This document shows, piece by piece, positions 12,098 to 20,225 of a DNA stretch of 59,936 nucleotides. The position numbers and the translations under genes are program-made. Source of the stretch: Candidatus Rokuibacteriota bacterium (GTDB lineage Bacteria > Methylomirabilota > Methylomirabilia > Rokubacteriales > CSP1-6); assembly GCA_016866775.1 (NCBI GenBank), contig VGLJ01000027.1, positions 1-59,936 of the forward strand, given 5' to 3'. Below the pieces are notes generated by a model, which saw only the letters and a list, made by a program, of their open reading frames with translations, searched no databases and was not told the origin of the DNA. Position 1 is the stretch's first letter; each line of letters begins with the position of its first letter.

Positions 12098-13340
12098 CCT
12101 CGCCGCCGTTCTCGATCGGGCCGCGCCCGAGGTCCGGGCGATCCTCGCCGCCGCGCTCGACGGCCGCGAGCTGAGCCTCGACGACGCGCTGGCGCTCTCC
12201 GAGACGCGCGGGCGCGATTTGCAGGCGATGACGATCGTCGCCGACGAGATGCGCCGCCGCGAGGCGGGCGACGTCGTGACGTTCGTCGTCAACCGCAACG
12301 TCAACTTCACGAACGTCTGCATCAAGCACTGCGGGTTCTGCGCGTTCAGCCGCGATCACCGCGAGGAGGAAGGCTACTTCCTGCCGATCGAGGAGGTCGT
12401 CCGCCGCGCGCAGGAGGCGTGGGACGTCGGCGCGACCGAGGTCTGCATCCAGGCGGGGCTCCCGCCGAAGCTCGACGGCCGGTTCTACATCGACCTGACG
12501 CGCGCACTGAAGGCGAAGCTCCCCGACATCCACCTCCACGCGTTCTCGCCCGAGGAAGTGCTGTACGGCTCGATCCGCTCGGGCCTGCCGATCAAGGACT
12601 ACCTGAGCGAGCTCAAGGCCGCCGGCCTCGGCACGCTGCCGGGCACGTCGGCCGAGGTGCTCGACCAGGAGATCCGCGACCGCATCGCGCGCGGGCGCAT
12701 CACCGTCGATCAGTGGGTCGAGGTCATCACCACCGCGCACGCGCTCGGGATCCGCACCACGTCGACCATCATGTACGGCCACGTCGAGACGCCGGCGCAC
12801 TGGGTGCGGCACATGGCGCTGCTGCGCGCGATCCAGAAGGACACGGGCGGCTTCACCGAGTTCGTCCCGCTGTCGCTCATCCACTCCGAGGCCCCGATGT
12901 ACGCGAAGAACCTCGTCGAGGGTGTCAGACCCGGCGCCACCGGAGTCGAGATCGTGCGCATGCACGCGCTCGCGCGGCTGATCCTCGGCCCCGTGCTCCG
13001 CAACATCCAGGCCTCGTGGGTCAAGGAAGGGCCGAAGCTGGCGCAGCTCCTGCTCGACGCGGGGGCGAACGACCTCGGCGGGACGCTCATCAACGAGTCG
13101 ATCTCGACGTCCGCGGGCGCCTCGTACGGTCAGCTCGTGCCGCCCGCGGAGCTCCGACGCTTGATCCGCGACGCCGGGCGCATCCCGGCCCAGCGCGACA
13201 CCCTCTACAACGTGCTCCACGTCTACGAAGCGGGCGACGAGCCCGACTCGGCGCTCGATCACGTGCAGGACGCGGAGGCGCGCTTCGGGTCGTATCGGCG
13301 GCTCATCGCGTCGGGCGAGTTCCGCTTCACCGCGCGATAG
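12075..13340 (+). CDS. cofH: FO synthase subunit 2
   Basis: 421 residues. A radical-SAM enzyme that joins a tyrosine-derived radical to 5-amino-6-ribitylaminouracil, the step before CofG. The cluster motif is CIKHCGFC (Cys82, 86, 89), followed by FSRDHREEEGY. Further CofH-like segments are HAFSPEEVLYG, LPGTSAEVLDQEIR and FVPLSLIHSEAPMY. It overlaps the end of cofG by 23 nt, so both subunits are co-translated. The gene appears complete. Confidence 0.97.
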   Translation: MSTGAAGNLAAVLDRAAPEVRAILAAALDGRELSLDDALALSETRGRDLQAMTIVADEMRRREAGDVVTFVVNRNVNFTNVCIKHCGFCAFSRDHREEEGYFLPIEEVVRRAQEAWDVGATEVCIQAGLPPKLDGRFYIDLTRALKAKLPDIHLHAFSPEEVLYGSIRSGLPIKDYLSELKAAGLGTLPGTSAEVLDQEIRDRIARGRITVDQWVEVITTAHALGIRTTSTIMYGHVETPAHWVRHMALLRAIQKDTGGFTEFVPLSLIHSEAPMYAKNLVEGVRPGATGVEIVRMHALARLILGPVLRNIQASWVKEGPKLAQLLLDAGANDLGGTLINESISTSAGASYGQLVPPAELRRLIRDAGRIPAQRDTLYNVLHVYEAGDEPDSALDHVQDAEARFGSYRRLIASGEFRFTAR

Positions 13341-13415
13341 CGGCGCCATCATGTTTGTGGTATCAATGCACTCCGCGCTGCGACCACCACTACCACGCAT
13401 CACCGGGAGGAACCC

Positions 13416-13703
13416 GTGGCGAAGATGATGAGCAAGTCACAGACGATCAAGCACCTCTCCGAGAAGACGGAGCTGTCGAAGAAGCAGGTGCAGGAGCTGT
13501 TCGACGAGCTGTTCAGCCTCGCGACCAAGGAAGTGAAGAACGGGTTCGTCCTCCCCGGCTTCGGCAAGCTCGTGCTCGCGAACCGCAAGGCGCGCATCGG
13601 CCGTAACCCGCAGACCGGCGAGCCCATCAAGATCCCCGCGAAGCGCGTGTGCAAGTTCCGCCTCGCGAAGCAGATGAAGGACGCGGTGCTTGGCAAGAAG
13701 TAA
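13416..13703 (+). CDS. HU/IHF-family DNA-binding protein
   Basis: 95 residues from GTG 13416, with GGGAGG about 7 nt upstream. The family features are the dimerising helices (KHLSEKTELSKKQVQELFDEL), FVLPGFGKLVLANRKARIGRNPQTGEPI with the conserved GRNP arm, and the closing lysine-rich helix. It bends DNA as a dimer in the nucleoid. It sits inside the F420 block, 75 bp after cofH, which is unusual; it probably has its own promoter in that gap, but I cannot point to a convincing one. Confidence 0.93.
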   Translation: MAKMMSKSQTIKHLSEKTELSKKQVQELFDELFSLATKEVKNGFVLPGFGKLVLANRKARIGRNPQTGEPIKIPAKRVCKFRLAKQMKDAVLGKK

Positions 13704-13764
13704 CACGCCGGGCCGCCGCCGTCCCGGGGCCGCGCGCGACCACGCTGCGCGCGCGGCCGGGACC

Positions 13765-14289
13765 ATGGCGGCGCCGGGCGGGGCGGTGTCGCTCGACGAC
13801 GCCCTCCGGCCCAGGAACTGGCAGGATCTCGACCTTCGTCCCCTTCCCGACGCGACGCAGGCGCGGCCGCTCTTCGACTTCGCGGCCGTGCCGTGCCCGG
13901 ATCCCGCGGGCGTCGCCTTCGGCTGGGGCGCCGTCGCCGCGGACAGCGCGCTCGTCGCGACCGTGCTCGCGGAGCGCGCCGGCCGCTCGGTCATGCTGCA
14001 CGGTCCGCTCGTGAAGCTCGACGGCTCGGCGTCGTACGAGCCGCTCCCGCTCGCCTCGCAGCTCGTCGCCGCCGTCCTCGACCACATGATGGCCCTCGGC
14101 GCGGACACCGCGTTCGCGCGGCCGCAAGGTCTCGACCGCGTCTGGATCCGCTTCGGCTTCATCCCCGTCCCCGAGGCCGCGCTGCCCGCGGCATTCGCGG
14201 GCTCGGCCGGCGCGGGGCTCTATGGGTGGCGCGGTGGCAGCGCGTTGTGGACGTTCCGCAACGCGGACGGCGACGAGACCGCGGCGTGA
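13765..14289 (+). CDS. uncharacterised protein between the HU gene and cofD
   Basis: About 174 residues from ATG 13765. A TTG at 13690 is also in frame but overlaps the HU gene and adds a low-complexity Arg/Ala tail. I do not recognise the family. Recognisable stretches are LRPRNWQDLDLRPLPD, SVMLHGPLVKLDGSASYE, WIRFGFIPVPEAALP and a closing LYGWRGGSALWTFRN. There are no membrane helices or cysteine motifs. Its stop overlaps the cofD start (GTGA), so it is translationally coupled to F420 synthesis. A role in F420 biology is inferred only from position. Confidence 0.65.
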   Translation: MAAPGGAVSLDDALRPRNWQDLDLRPLPDATQARPLFDFAAVPCPDPAGVAFGWGAVAADSALVATVLAERAGRSVMLHGPLVKLDGSASYEPLPLASQLVAAVLDHMMALGADTAFARPQGLDRVWIRFGFIPVPEAALPAAFAGSAGAGLYGWRGGSALWTFRNADGDETAA

Positions 14290-15206
14290 AGGTCGCCGCC
14301 CTCGCGGGCGGGACCGGCGCCGCGAAGCTGCTGCGCGGCCTCGCTCAGGTCATCGACCCGATGGACCTCACCATCGTCGGCAACACCGGCGACGACGCGG
14401 AGGTCTGGGGCCTGCACGTCTCGCCCGACCTCGACACCGTCACGTATGCGCTCGCGGGACGCCTCGACGTGGCGCGCGGCTGGGGTCTCGCGGACGAGAC
14501 GTTCCACTGCCTCGACGCGATGGCAACGCTGGGCGGCGAAACGTGGTTCAACCTCGGCGATCGCGACCTCGCGCTGCACCTGTGGCGCACGCGCGCCCTG
14601 CGCGGTGGGCAGTCGCTGTCCACGATCACCGCTGAGGTGACGCGGCGGCTCGGCGTGCGATCGCGGCTCCTGCCGATGAGCGACGATCCGGTGCGCACGC
14701 GCATCGAAACGCCCGATGGCTGGCTCGACTTCCAGGAATACTTCGTCCGGGAGAAGGCGCAGCCCGCGGTGCGCGCGATCGCCTATGTCGGCGCGGAGCG
14801 CGCGCGTCCGGCGCCCGGCGTGGTGGAGGCGCTCCGCGACGCCGACCTCGTCCTGGTCTGCCCCTCCAATCCCGTGACGTCGGTGGGGCCGATCCTCTCG
14901 GTGCCGGGCGTGGTGGACGCGCTGCGCGCGAGCCGGACCGTCATGGGCGTGAGCCCGATCATCGGCGGCGCGCCGGTGAGCGGCCCGGCGGGGACGCTGA
15001 TGCGCGCGCGCGGCCTCGAGGTCTCCGCCGCTGGCGTGGCGACGGCGTACGCGCCGTGGCTGCGCACGCTGGTCGTCGACACGCGCGATCGCGAGGCCCC
15101 GGCCGCCGTCGGGGCACTCGGCGTCCGCGCGGTGGTCGCCGACACGCTGATGACTGACCGCGCAACCGAAGTGGCGCTGGCGCGTTCGGTCATCGGAGCC
15201 GTGTGA
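14286..15206 (+). CDS. cofD: 2-phospho-L-lactate transferase (F420 pathway)
   Basis: About 306 residues from GTG 14286, overlapping the preceding stop. It transfers the phospholactyl or phosphoenolpyruvyl group from the CofC-made nucleotide donor to FO. Conserved family segments are ALAGGTGAAKLLRGL at the start, VGNTGDDAEVWGLHVSPDLDTV, WFNLGDRDLALH, VLVCPSNPVTSVGPIL and SPIIGGAPVSGPA. Coupled to cofC by a 4-nt overlap. In bacteria the donor is often PEP-derived (FbiA type); sequence alone does not tell which is used here. Confidence 0.96.
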   Translation: MKVAALAGGTGAAKLLRGLAQVIDPMDLTIVGNTGDDAEVWGLHVSPDLDTVTYALAGRLDVARGWGLADETFHCLDAMATLGGETWFNLGDRDLALHLWRTRALRGGQSLSTITAEVTRRLGVRSRLLPMSDDPVRTRIETPDGWLDFQEYFVREKAQPAVRAIAYVGAERARPAPGVVEALRDADLVLVCPSNPVTSVGPILSVPGVVDALRASRTVMGVSPIIGGAPVSGPAGTLMRARGLEVSAAGVATAYAPWLRTLVVDTRDREAPAAVGALGVRAVVADTLMTDRATEVALARSVIGAV

Positions 15207-15889
15207 CCGTGCGCGTCCTCGCCGTGCCGGTCAAAGACCTGGTCAACGCGAAGCAGCGGTTGATCCCGCTGCTCGCCGCGGAGGAGCGCCGCGCGCTCGC
15301 GGCCGCCATGCTCGAGGACGTGCTCGCGGCTCTGGCGGGCGCGCGGCTCGACGCGGTCTGGGTCGTCACGCGTGATCCATCGGTGACCGCGCTCGCGCAA
15401 CGCGCGGGCGCCACCGTCGTCACCGAGGCCGAGAACCGCGGACACACCGCCGCGGTCGCCGCCGCGCAGGCACGCGCCGCGCGCGAAGGCGCCCGCGTCT
15501 TCGCGACGATCCCGGGCGACGTGCCCTGCCTGACGGCCGCCGAGGTCGACGCGCTGATCGGCGCCGCTGACGGCGCGCCCGCCATCGTGCTCGCGGCATC
15601 GCGCTCCGGGCTCGGCACGAACGGCGTCGCGCTCGCGCCGCCCGACGGGCTCGCGCTCCGCTTCGGCGAGCCGTCCTTCGACAACCACGTCGCGGCCGCG
15701 CGTGCACGAGGCGTGGAGCCGCGCCTGCTGCGGCTCGCGGGCCTGTCGCTGGACGTGGACGATCCGGACGACCTCGTGGCGCTGCTCGCCGACGGCGGCG
15801 CCACGCGGAGCGCGCGCCTCGTCGCCGGCTGGAACGTCGAGGCGCGGCTCGCCGATGCGCGCTCGCGCGCGAACGCCTCTTCGCGCTAG
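15203..15889 (+). CDS. cofC: 2-phospho-L-lactate / phosphoenolpyruvate guanylyltransferase
   Basis: 228 residues from GTG 15203 (overlaps the cofD stop by 4 nt). It activates phospholactate or PEP with GTP for CofD. The nucleotidyltransferase fold is visible from VPVKDLVNAKQRL near the N terminus, through NRGHTAAVAAA and the metal-binding IPGDVPCLTAAEV, to SRSGLGTNGVALAPPD and SFDNHVAAA. The family is CofC/FbiD. An intact member of the F420 operon. Confidence 0.95.
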   Translation: MTVRVLAVPVKDLVNAKQRLIPLLAAEERRALAAAMLEDVLAALAGARLDAVWVVTRDPSVTALAQRAGATVVTEAENRGHTAAVAAAQARAAREGARVFATIPGDVPCLTAAEVDALIGAADGAPAIVLAASRSGLGTNGVALAPPDGLALRFGEPSFDNHVAAARARGVEPRLLRLAGLSLDVDDPDDLVALLADGGATRSARLVAGWNVEARLADARSRANASSR

Positions 15890-15898
15890 GCTCTTCCC

Positions 15899-16651
15899 AT
15901 GCCGCCACGCTACGAGGTCATCGGAATCGCCGGGGTCGTCGAGGTGCGCCCCGGCGACGACGTCGCGCGGCTCGTCGTCGACGCCGCGGCCGCCCAGGGC
16001 ACGCCGGTCGCGACGCACGACGTGCTCGTCATCGGCCAGAAGGTGATCTCGAAGGCGGAAGGCCGCCTGGTGCGGCTCTCGCAGGTCGAGCCGGCGCCGG
16101 CGACGCGGCGCATGGCGGAGAACCTCGGGCGCGATCCGCGGCTGCTCGAAGTCATCCTCCGCGAGTCGCGCCGGATCGTGCGCATGGACAAGGGCGTGAT
16201 CATCACCGAGACGCACCACGGATGGATCTGCGCCAACGCCGGCGTCGATCAGTCCAACGTCGATGCCGACACGGTCGCGCTGCTGCCCGAGGACTCCGAT
16301 CGCTCCGCGCGCACCTTCCGCGAGCGCGTGCACGCGCTGACCGGCGCCGAGGTGGCGGTGATCGTCGCCGACACGTTCGGGCGCCCGTGGCGCGAAGGCC
16401 TGACGAACGTCGCGATCGGCGTCGCGGGCGTCGCCGCCATGCGCGACTACGTCGGCATGCCCGACTCGGCGGGACGGCCGCTGCAGATGACGGTGCTCGC
16501 CGTCGCCGACGAGCTGGCCAGCGCCGCCGAGATCGTCATGGGCAAGCTCGACCGCATTCCCGCCGCCATCGTGCGCGGGCTCAGGCTCGACGCGGGCGAC
16601 GCGGGCTCGAAACCGCTGTTGCGCGATCCGGCGCGCGATCTCTTTCGTTGA
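15899..16651 (+). CDS. cofE: coenzyme F420-0:L-glutamate ligase
   Basis: 250 residues from ATG 15899, 9 bp after cofC. It adds the gamma-linked glutamate tail to F420-0 using GTP. Conserved segments are DVLVIGQKVISKAEGR, HHGWICANAGVDQSNV with the metal-binding Asp, the VIVADTFGRPWREGLTNVAIG block and DYVGMPD. It lacks the extra C-terminal flavin domain found in actinobacterial FbiB, so it is the single-domain CofE form. Confidence 0.96.
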   Translation: MPPRYEVIGIAGVVEVRPGDDVARLVVDAAAAQGTPVATHDVLVIGQKVISKAEGRLVRLSQVEPAPATRRMAENLGRDPRLLEVILRESRRIVRMDKGVIITETHHGWICANAGVDQSNVDADTVALLPEDSDRSARTFRERVHALTGAEVAVIVADTFGRPWREGLTNVAIGVAGVAAMRDYVGMPDSAGRPLQMTVLAVADELASAAEIVMGKLDRIPAAIVRGLRLDAGDAGSKPLLRDPARDLFR

Positions 16652-16697
16652 ACATGGGGCCCCGCAACGGGAGGACCCCACACCCCCAGGACGGTCC

Positions 16698-17342
16698 ATG
16701 AACATCGCGATCCTCGGAGGAACGGGCAAGGAAGGCGCCGGGCTCGGAGCGCGCTGGGCGCTCGCCGGGCACTCGATCATCATCGGCTCGCGCGACGGGG
16801 AGCGCGCGCGCGGCAAGGCCGCCGAGATGCGCGAGAAGACGAAGAAGCTGACGATCATCGGGCACTCGAACCTCGATGCCGCGCGGCTCGGCGACGTCGT
16901 CGTGCTGGCGCTGCCCGCCGTGGGCCTCGACGCGACGCTGCGGCCGCTGGCCGACGCGTGTCGCGGCAAGGTCGTCGTCAGCACGGTGGTGCCGCTCACC
17001 TTCGGAGGTCCGCGCCTCTTCACGCCGCCCGCGGCGGGCTCGTCCGCCGAGGAGGCGCAGGCGCTGCTGCCGGACGCGAAGGTCGTCGCCGCGTTCCATC
17101 ACATCGCGGCGCACGAGCTCGCGGAGACGGAGCACGCGATCGAGTGCGATCTGCTCACGTGCGGCGGAGACGCCGCGGCGAAAGCCGTCGTCACGGAGCT
17201 CGGCGCGTCGATGGGACTGCGGACGCTGGACGTCGGCCCGCTCAGCAATGCCGGTCCGATCGAAGGCATCACGGCGATCCTCGCCACGATCAACCGCCGC
17301 TACAAGCTGAAGAACTCCGGCATCAAGATCACGGGCGTTTAA
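16698..17342 (+). CDS. npdG: F420-dependent NADP reductase
   Basis: 214 residues. It transfers hydride between NADPH and F420, so it likely supplies F420H2 to the LLM oxidoreductase of this cluster. The N-terminal Rossmann motif is AILGGTGKEGAGLG, and GSRDGERARGKA lies at the NADP-phosphate binding turn; VVLALPAV and the C-terminal NAGPIEGITAILATIN match the NpdG/Fno family. Last gene of the F420 block, 46 bp after cofE, ending convergently with the next gene (4-bp overlap). Confidence 0.93.
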   Translation: MNIAILGGTGKEGAGLGARWALAGHSIIIGSRDGERARGKAAEMREKTKKLTIIGHSNLDAARLGDVVVLALPAVGLDATLRPLADACRGKVVVSTVVPLTFGGPRLFTPPAAGSSAEEAQALLPDAKVVAAFHHIAAHELAETEHAIECDLLTCGGDAAAKAVVTELGASMGLRTLDVGPLSNAGPIEGITAILATINRRYKLKNSGIKITGV

Positions 17343-17773
17343 CCCCGGCCGCGGGAGACGAAGAGGCCGAGATACACGATCACGAGGGCCAGCACGAGGG
17401 TGAGTCGGTCGAGCCACGCGATCGATCGCAACACCGCGCCCGGCTCCACCGACTCCGTGCCGGCGATCGCGCGGGCGAGGCGGGGGACGTGCGCGAAGTC
17501 GCGCTGGGCGGCGATGGTTACCGCGGCGATGACGAGGATGAACTTGCCGGCGAGCGCGAGCCCGGCGCCGCTCTCCATCACCGCCTGCAGCGAGCCGAGC
17601 TGCGTGACGTTGTAGAAGCCGGTCAGCACGACGAGCGCCACCGCCGTCCACGTCACCGGCCGTGCGCGGCGCGCGGCTTCCGCGAAGACCCGCGCTTCCC
17701 CCCGGCGCGCGAGCGGGGCCAGGACGTGTGCCTGCCAGGCGACGCCGCCGATCCAGATCACCACGCCGAGCAC
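17339..17773 (-). CDS. small integral membrane protein, CopD-like
   Basis: 144 residues from GTG 17773 with four predicted membrane helices (VVIWIGGVAWQAHVL, TWTAVALVVLTGFYNV, GKFILVIAAVTIA, LTLVLALVIVYLGLF). Reading upstream in frame gives ALVAVWLHVLG, which completes the first helix, so the true start may be a CTG or other rare codon around 17800. It resembles the CopD / DUF2269-type membrane family; function unknown. Same strand as the upstream HAD gene, with a 41-bp gap. Confidence 0.6.
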   Translation of the reverse strand: MLGVVIWIGGVAWQAHVLAPLARRGEARVFAEAARRARPVTWTAVALVVLTGFYNVTQLGSLQAVMESGAGLALAGKFILVIAAVTIAAQRDFAHVPRLARAIAGTESVEPGAVLRSIAWLDRLTLVLALVIVYLGLFVSRGRG

Positions 17774-17814
17774 GTGCAGCCAGACGGCGACGAGCGCCAG
17801 GGGGTTCGGGGATC

Positions 17815-18531
17815 CTATGGTGTGGGACCCCCATGTTCACCGGCGTCCGTCAGGCGCGCGACGACGTCCGGCACGTCCGCGAAGTCCTTGAAGATCAGGT
17901 CGGGCCCGCAGCCCTCCAGCTCGTCGTAGGGATAGAAGCCCGTGGCGACGGCGATGGCGCGCGCCCCGCACGCCCGCGCGCAGTCGACGTCGAGCGGCGT
18001 GTCGCCGATGATGACGACACGGTCGAACGGAAACTCGCGCCGCGTGACCACGCGCGCGCGGTCGCAGGCGATCGCCGGGAGCCTCCGGCGATCGATGTCG
18101 TCGGAGCCAAAGGCGCCGACCTGGAAGAGCGGCCACAGCCCCGTCGCCGCGAGCTTGATCCGGGCACCCGCTTCGACGTTGCCCGTGAGCAGGCCGACGA
18201 GCGCGTCGTCGCGCGCCGCGAGCGCGCGCACCAGCGCCGGCACACCGGGCAGGATCTGCACGCGCGACCCGTCGCCGATCACGACCGCGAGCTCGCGCGC
18301 GTAGGCGGCGAAGCACGCCTCGCGGCGCGCGGCGATCTCCTCGTCGGAGAAGCCCGCCGCAGCCATCAAGTCCTGGAGGATGCGCAGGTCCGTGCGGCCG
18401 CGGAAGTCGTAGCCGGCTTCCGCCGGCCCGACGGTGCCGAAGACCTCGACGAGTGCCCGGTTGAACGCCGCGCGGCCCGCGCCGCGCGCGGTGATCAGCG
18501 TGCCGTCGATGTCGAAGAGGAAGAGGCGCAC
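17815..18531 (-). CDS. HAD-superfamily phosphatase (phosphoglycolate-phosphatase-like)
   Basis: About 238 residues from GTG 18531, chosen because the HAD motif I, LFLFDIDGTL, follows at once. Motif II is GLLTGNVEAGARIKL, and motifs III-IV are RVVIIGDTPLDVDCARACGARAIAV. A helical cap lies at about residues 15-95 (FGTVGPAEAGYDFRGRTD). Phosphoglycolate phosphatase is the nearest general label; the real substrate is open. Only 7 bp separate it from the cysteine desulfurase-like gene upstream, so they share an mRNA. Confidence 0.85.
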   Translation of the reverse strand: MRLFLFDIDGTLITARGAGRAAFNRALVEVFGTVGPAEAGYDFRGRTDLRILQDLMAAAGFSDEEIAARREACFAAYARELAVVIGDGSRVQILPGVPALVRALAARDDALVGLLTGNVEAGARIKLAATGLWPLFQVGAFGSDDIDRRRLPAIACDRARVVTRREFPFDRVVIIGDTPLDVDCARACGARAIAVATGFYPYDELEGCGPDLIFKDFADVPDVVARLTDAGEHGGPTP

Positions 18532-18538
18532 GCCGCCG

Positions 18539-19741
18539 CTATCCGGACGCGAGCCGACGCAAACGCGAGACGACGGCCGGAAGCGCTTCGAGCGCGGCCT
18601 CGATCTCGGCCGCGGTGGTCCATCGTCCCGCGGTGAAGCAGAGCGAGCCCTCGGCCAACGCCGCATCGCACCCGATCGCGCGTAGCACGTGCGACGGCTC
18701 GCCCGTGAGCGCGCTGCACGCCGAGCCGGAGGACGCGGCGACGCCGCGCAGATCGAGCTCCATGAGCACCGCGTCCGCCTTCACGCTGGCAATCGCGACG
18801 CTCGCCTGATGCGGGAGCCGGGCGCCGCCGCGCGGCCCGGTGACGCGCGCGTCCGGAATCGCCGCAAGGATTCCCTCGAGGAGCCGGTCGCGCAGCCTGC
18901 TGAGCCGCGCGGACTCGGCCACGCGCTCGACGCGTGCCAGCTCCGCGGCGACGCCCATGCCGACGACGGCGGGGAGGTTCTCGGTCCCCGCGCGATAGCC
19001 GCCCTCCTGCGCGCCGCCCACGACGATCGGCGCGAGCTTCGTCTCGGGACGGACCCAGAGCGCGCCCGCCCCCGGCGGACCACAGAGGTCGTTCGAGGAG
19101 AGCGACAGCAGGTCGATGCCGCACTCGTCGACGGCGACCGGGACCCGGCCCACGGCCCCGACCCCGTCCACGTGGAAGGCGACCGAGCGTTGCCGAAGCC
19201 GACGACCGATCTCAAGAATGGGCTGGAGCGTGCCGATCTCGAGATTGGCGGCCTGCACCGAGACAAGTGTGGTCTCGGCGGTGATCGCCGCGGTGATCGC
19301 GTCGGGATCGACACGGCCCTCGCCGTCGACGCCGACGTAGCTCACGCGCCAGCCGCGCTTTTCGAGCTCGCGGCAGGAGTTGAGGACGGAGACGTGCTCA
19401 ACCGCCGACGTGACGACGTGCCGGCCGGCCGCACGCTCCGCGAAGCCCTTGACCGCGAGGTTGTTCGCTTCGGTGGCGGAGGCGGTGAAGATGACGCCGC
19501 CGGGAACGCCGCCGACGAGCCGCGCGATTTTCGCGCGCGCGCCGTCGAGCGACGCGCGCGCCTCGATGCCCAGCGAATGCGGGGCCGAAGGGTTGCCGGC
19601 GCCACCTTCGAGGAAGGGGCGCATGACGGCGACGACGCGAGGATCGACGGGCGCGAAGCCGGCGTAATCGAGGTAGGCGCGGGTCAGACCGACCGCGCCG
19701 CTACCGGGTCTTTCGGACGAGGAACCGGGAGATCGGGCCAT
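18539..19741 (-). CDS. cysteine desulfurase-like protein lacking the PLP lysine
   Basis: 400 residues with the whole NifS/IscS fold: YLDYAGFAPVDPRV, SATEANNLAVKG, SAVEHVSVL, FHVDGVGAVG, AQEGGYRAGTEN and the active-site loop SSGSACSALTGEPSHVL with Cys342. The expected PLP-binding motif S-G/S-H-K reads SSND at 215-218, so Lys is Asp218 and the preceding His is Asn217. The substrate-binding Arg of RFSLGR-type motifs is Cys here (LCFTAGRWTT). Without the lysine normal PLP chemistry is not expected, yet the persulfide cysteine is kept. It overlaps tusA by 41 nt, so the pair is expressed together. It may be a sulfur-relay scaffold or a variant enzyme. Confidence 0.85.
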   Translation of the reverse strand: MARSPGSSSERPGSGAVGLTRAYLDYAGFAPVDPRVVAVMRPFLEGGAGNPSAPHSLGIEARASLDGARAKIARLVGGVPGGVIFTASATEANNLAVKGFAERAAGRHVVTSAVEHVSVLNSCRELEKRGWRVSYVGVDGEGRVDPDAITAAITAETTLVSVQAANLEIGTLQPILEIGRRLRQRSVAFHVDGVGAVGRVPVAVDECGIDLLSLSSNDLCGPPGAGALWVRPETKLAPIVVGGAQEGGYRAGTENLPAVVGMGVAAELARVERVAESARLSRLRDRLLEGILAAIPDARVTGPRGGARLPHQASVAIASVKADAVLMELDLRGVAASSGSACSALTGEPSHVLRAIGCDAALAEGSLCFTAGRWTTAAEIEAALEALPAVVSRLRRLASG

Positions 19742-19937
19742 CCCGCTCGATCGCGAGGATCTCGTGGCCGGTCTTGGCCGACCAGCTCTTCATGTCGGCT
19801 TCGGACGCCGGATCATCCGACGTCATCTCGAGCACCTGGCCGGTGCGGAGGGTTTTCATGGCTTCACGCGTCTTGAGAATCGGCATGGGGCAAAAGAGCC
19901 CCAAACAATCGACTTTTGTGTCTGCGACGACGGTCAT
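19701..19937 (-). CDS. TusA-family sulfurtransferase
   Basis: 78 residues from ATG 19937. TusA-type small proteins carry a persulfide on the Cys of a CPxP motif, here DCLGLFCPMPILKTREAM. The C-terminal half (EMTSDDPASEADMKSWSAKTGHEIL) is also typical. It normally takes sulfur from a cysteine desulfurase, and the overlapping downstream gene is a desulfurase-like protein, so the two probably work together. It lies 47 bp from a divergent gene at 19985. Confidence 0.9.
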   Translation of the reverse strand: MTVVADTKVDCLGLFCPMPILKTREAMKTLRTGQVLEMTSDDPASEADMKSWSAKTGHEILAIERDGPISRFLVRKTR

Positions 19938-19984
19938 ACGACGCAGAATTCTGGCATTGACTCCCTGCGGCGGCAACTAGAATA

Positions 19985-20225
19985 ATGCGCGTCATGCCTC
20001 GGCAGGATGAAGCGGGACAGCTTGCCCTCGTCGGGCGGAGGCTAAAGCAGAAAGTCCAGCTCGCGATCGCACTCTCCCGCGTGGTTCCCCTGCTCGTTCT
20101 CGCCTACGTCGTGCACGACTACGCGCTCCCGCGGCTCGCCGACAGCGACCCGACGCGGATCTTCGCGCTCCAGGGCCTGATCATCTGCACGATGCTCGGG
20201 ATGATCGCCGGCGCGTACGTCGACC
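19985..20225 (+). pseudogene. N-terminal fragment of a membrane sensor protein
   Basis: About 80 residues from ATG 19985 (or ATG 19994): a basic amphipathic start, then two membrane helices (VVPLLVLAYVVHDYAL and [18 protein letters not shown]). This resembles the two-helix N terminus of GGDEF or kinase sensors, but no signalling domain follows. At about 20222 the sequence changes to the middle of an enolase-superfamily gene. Truncated at the 3' end; what it sensed is unknown. Confidence 0.5.
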
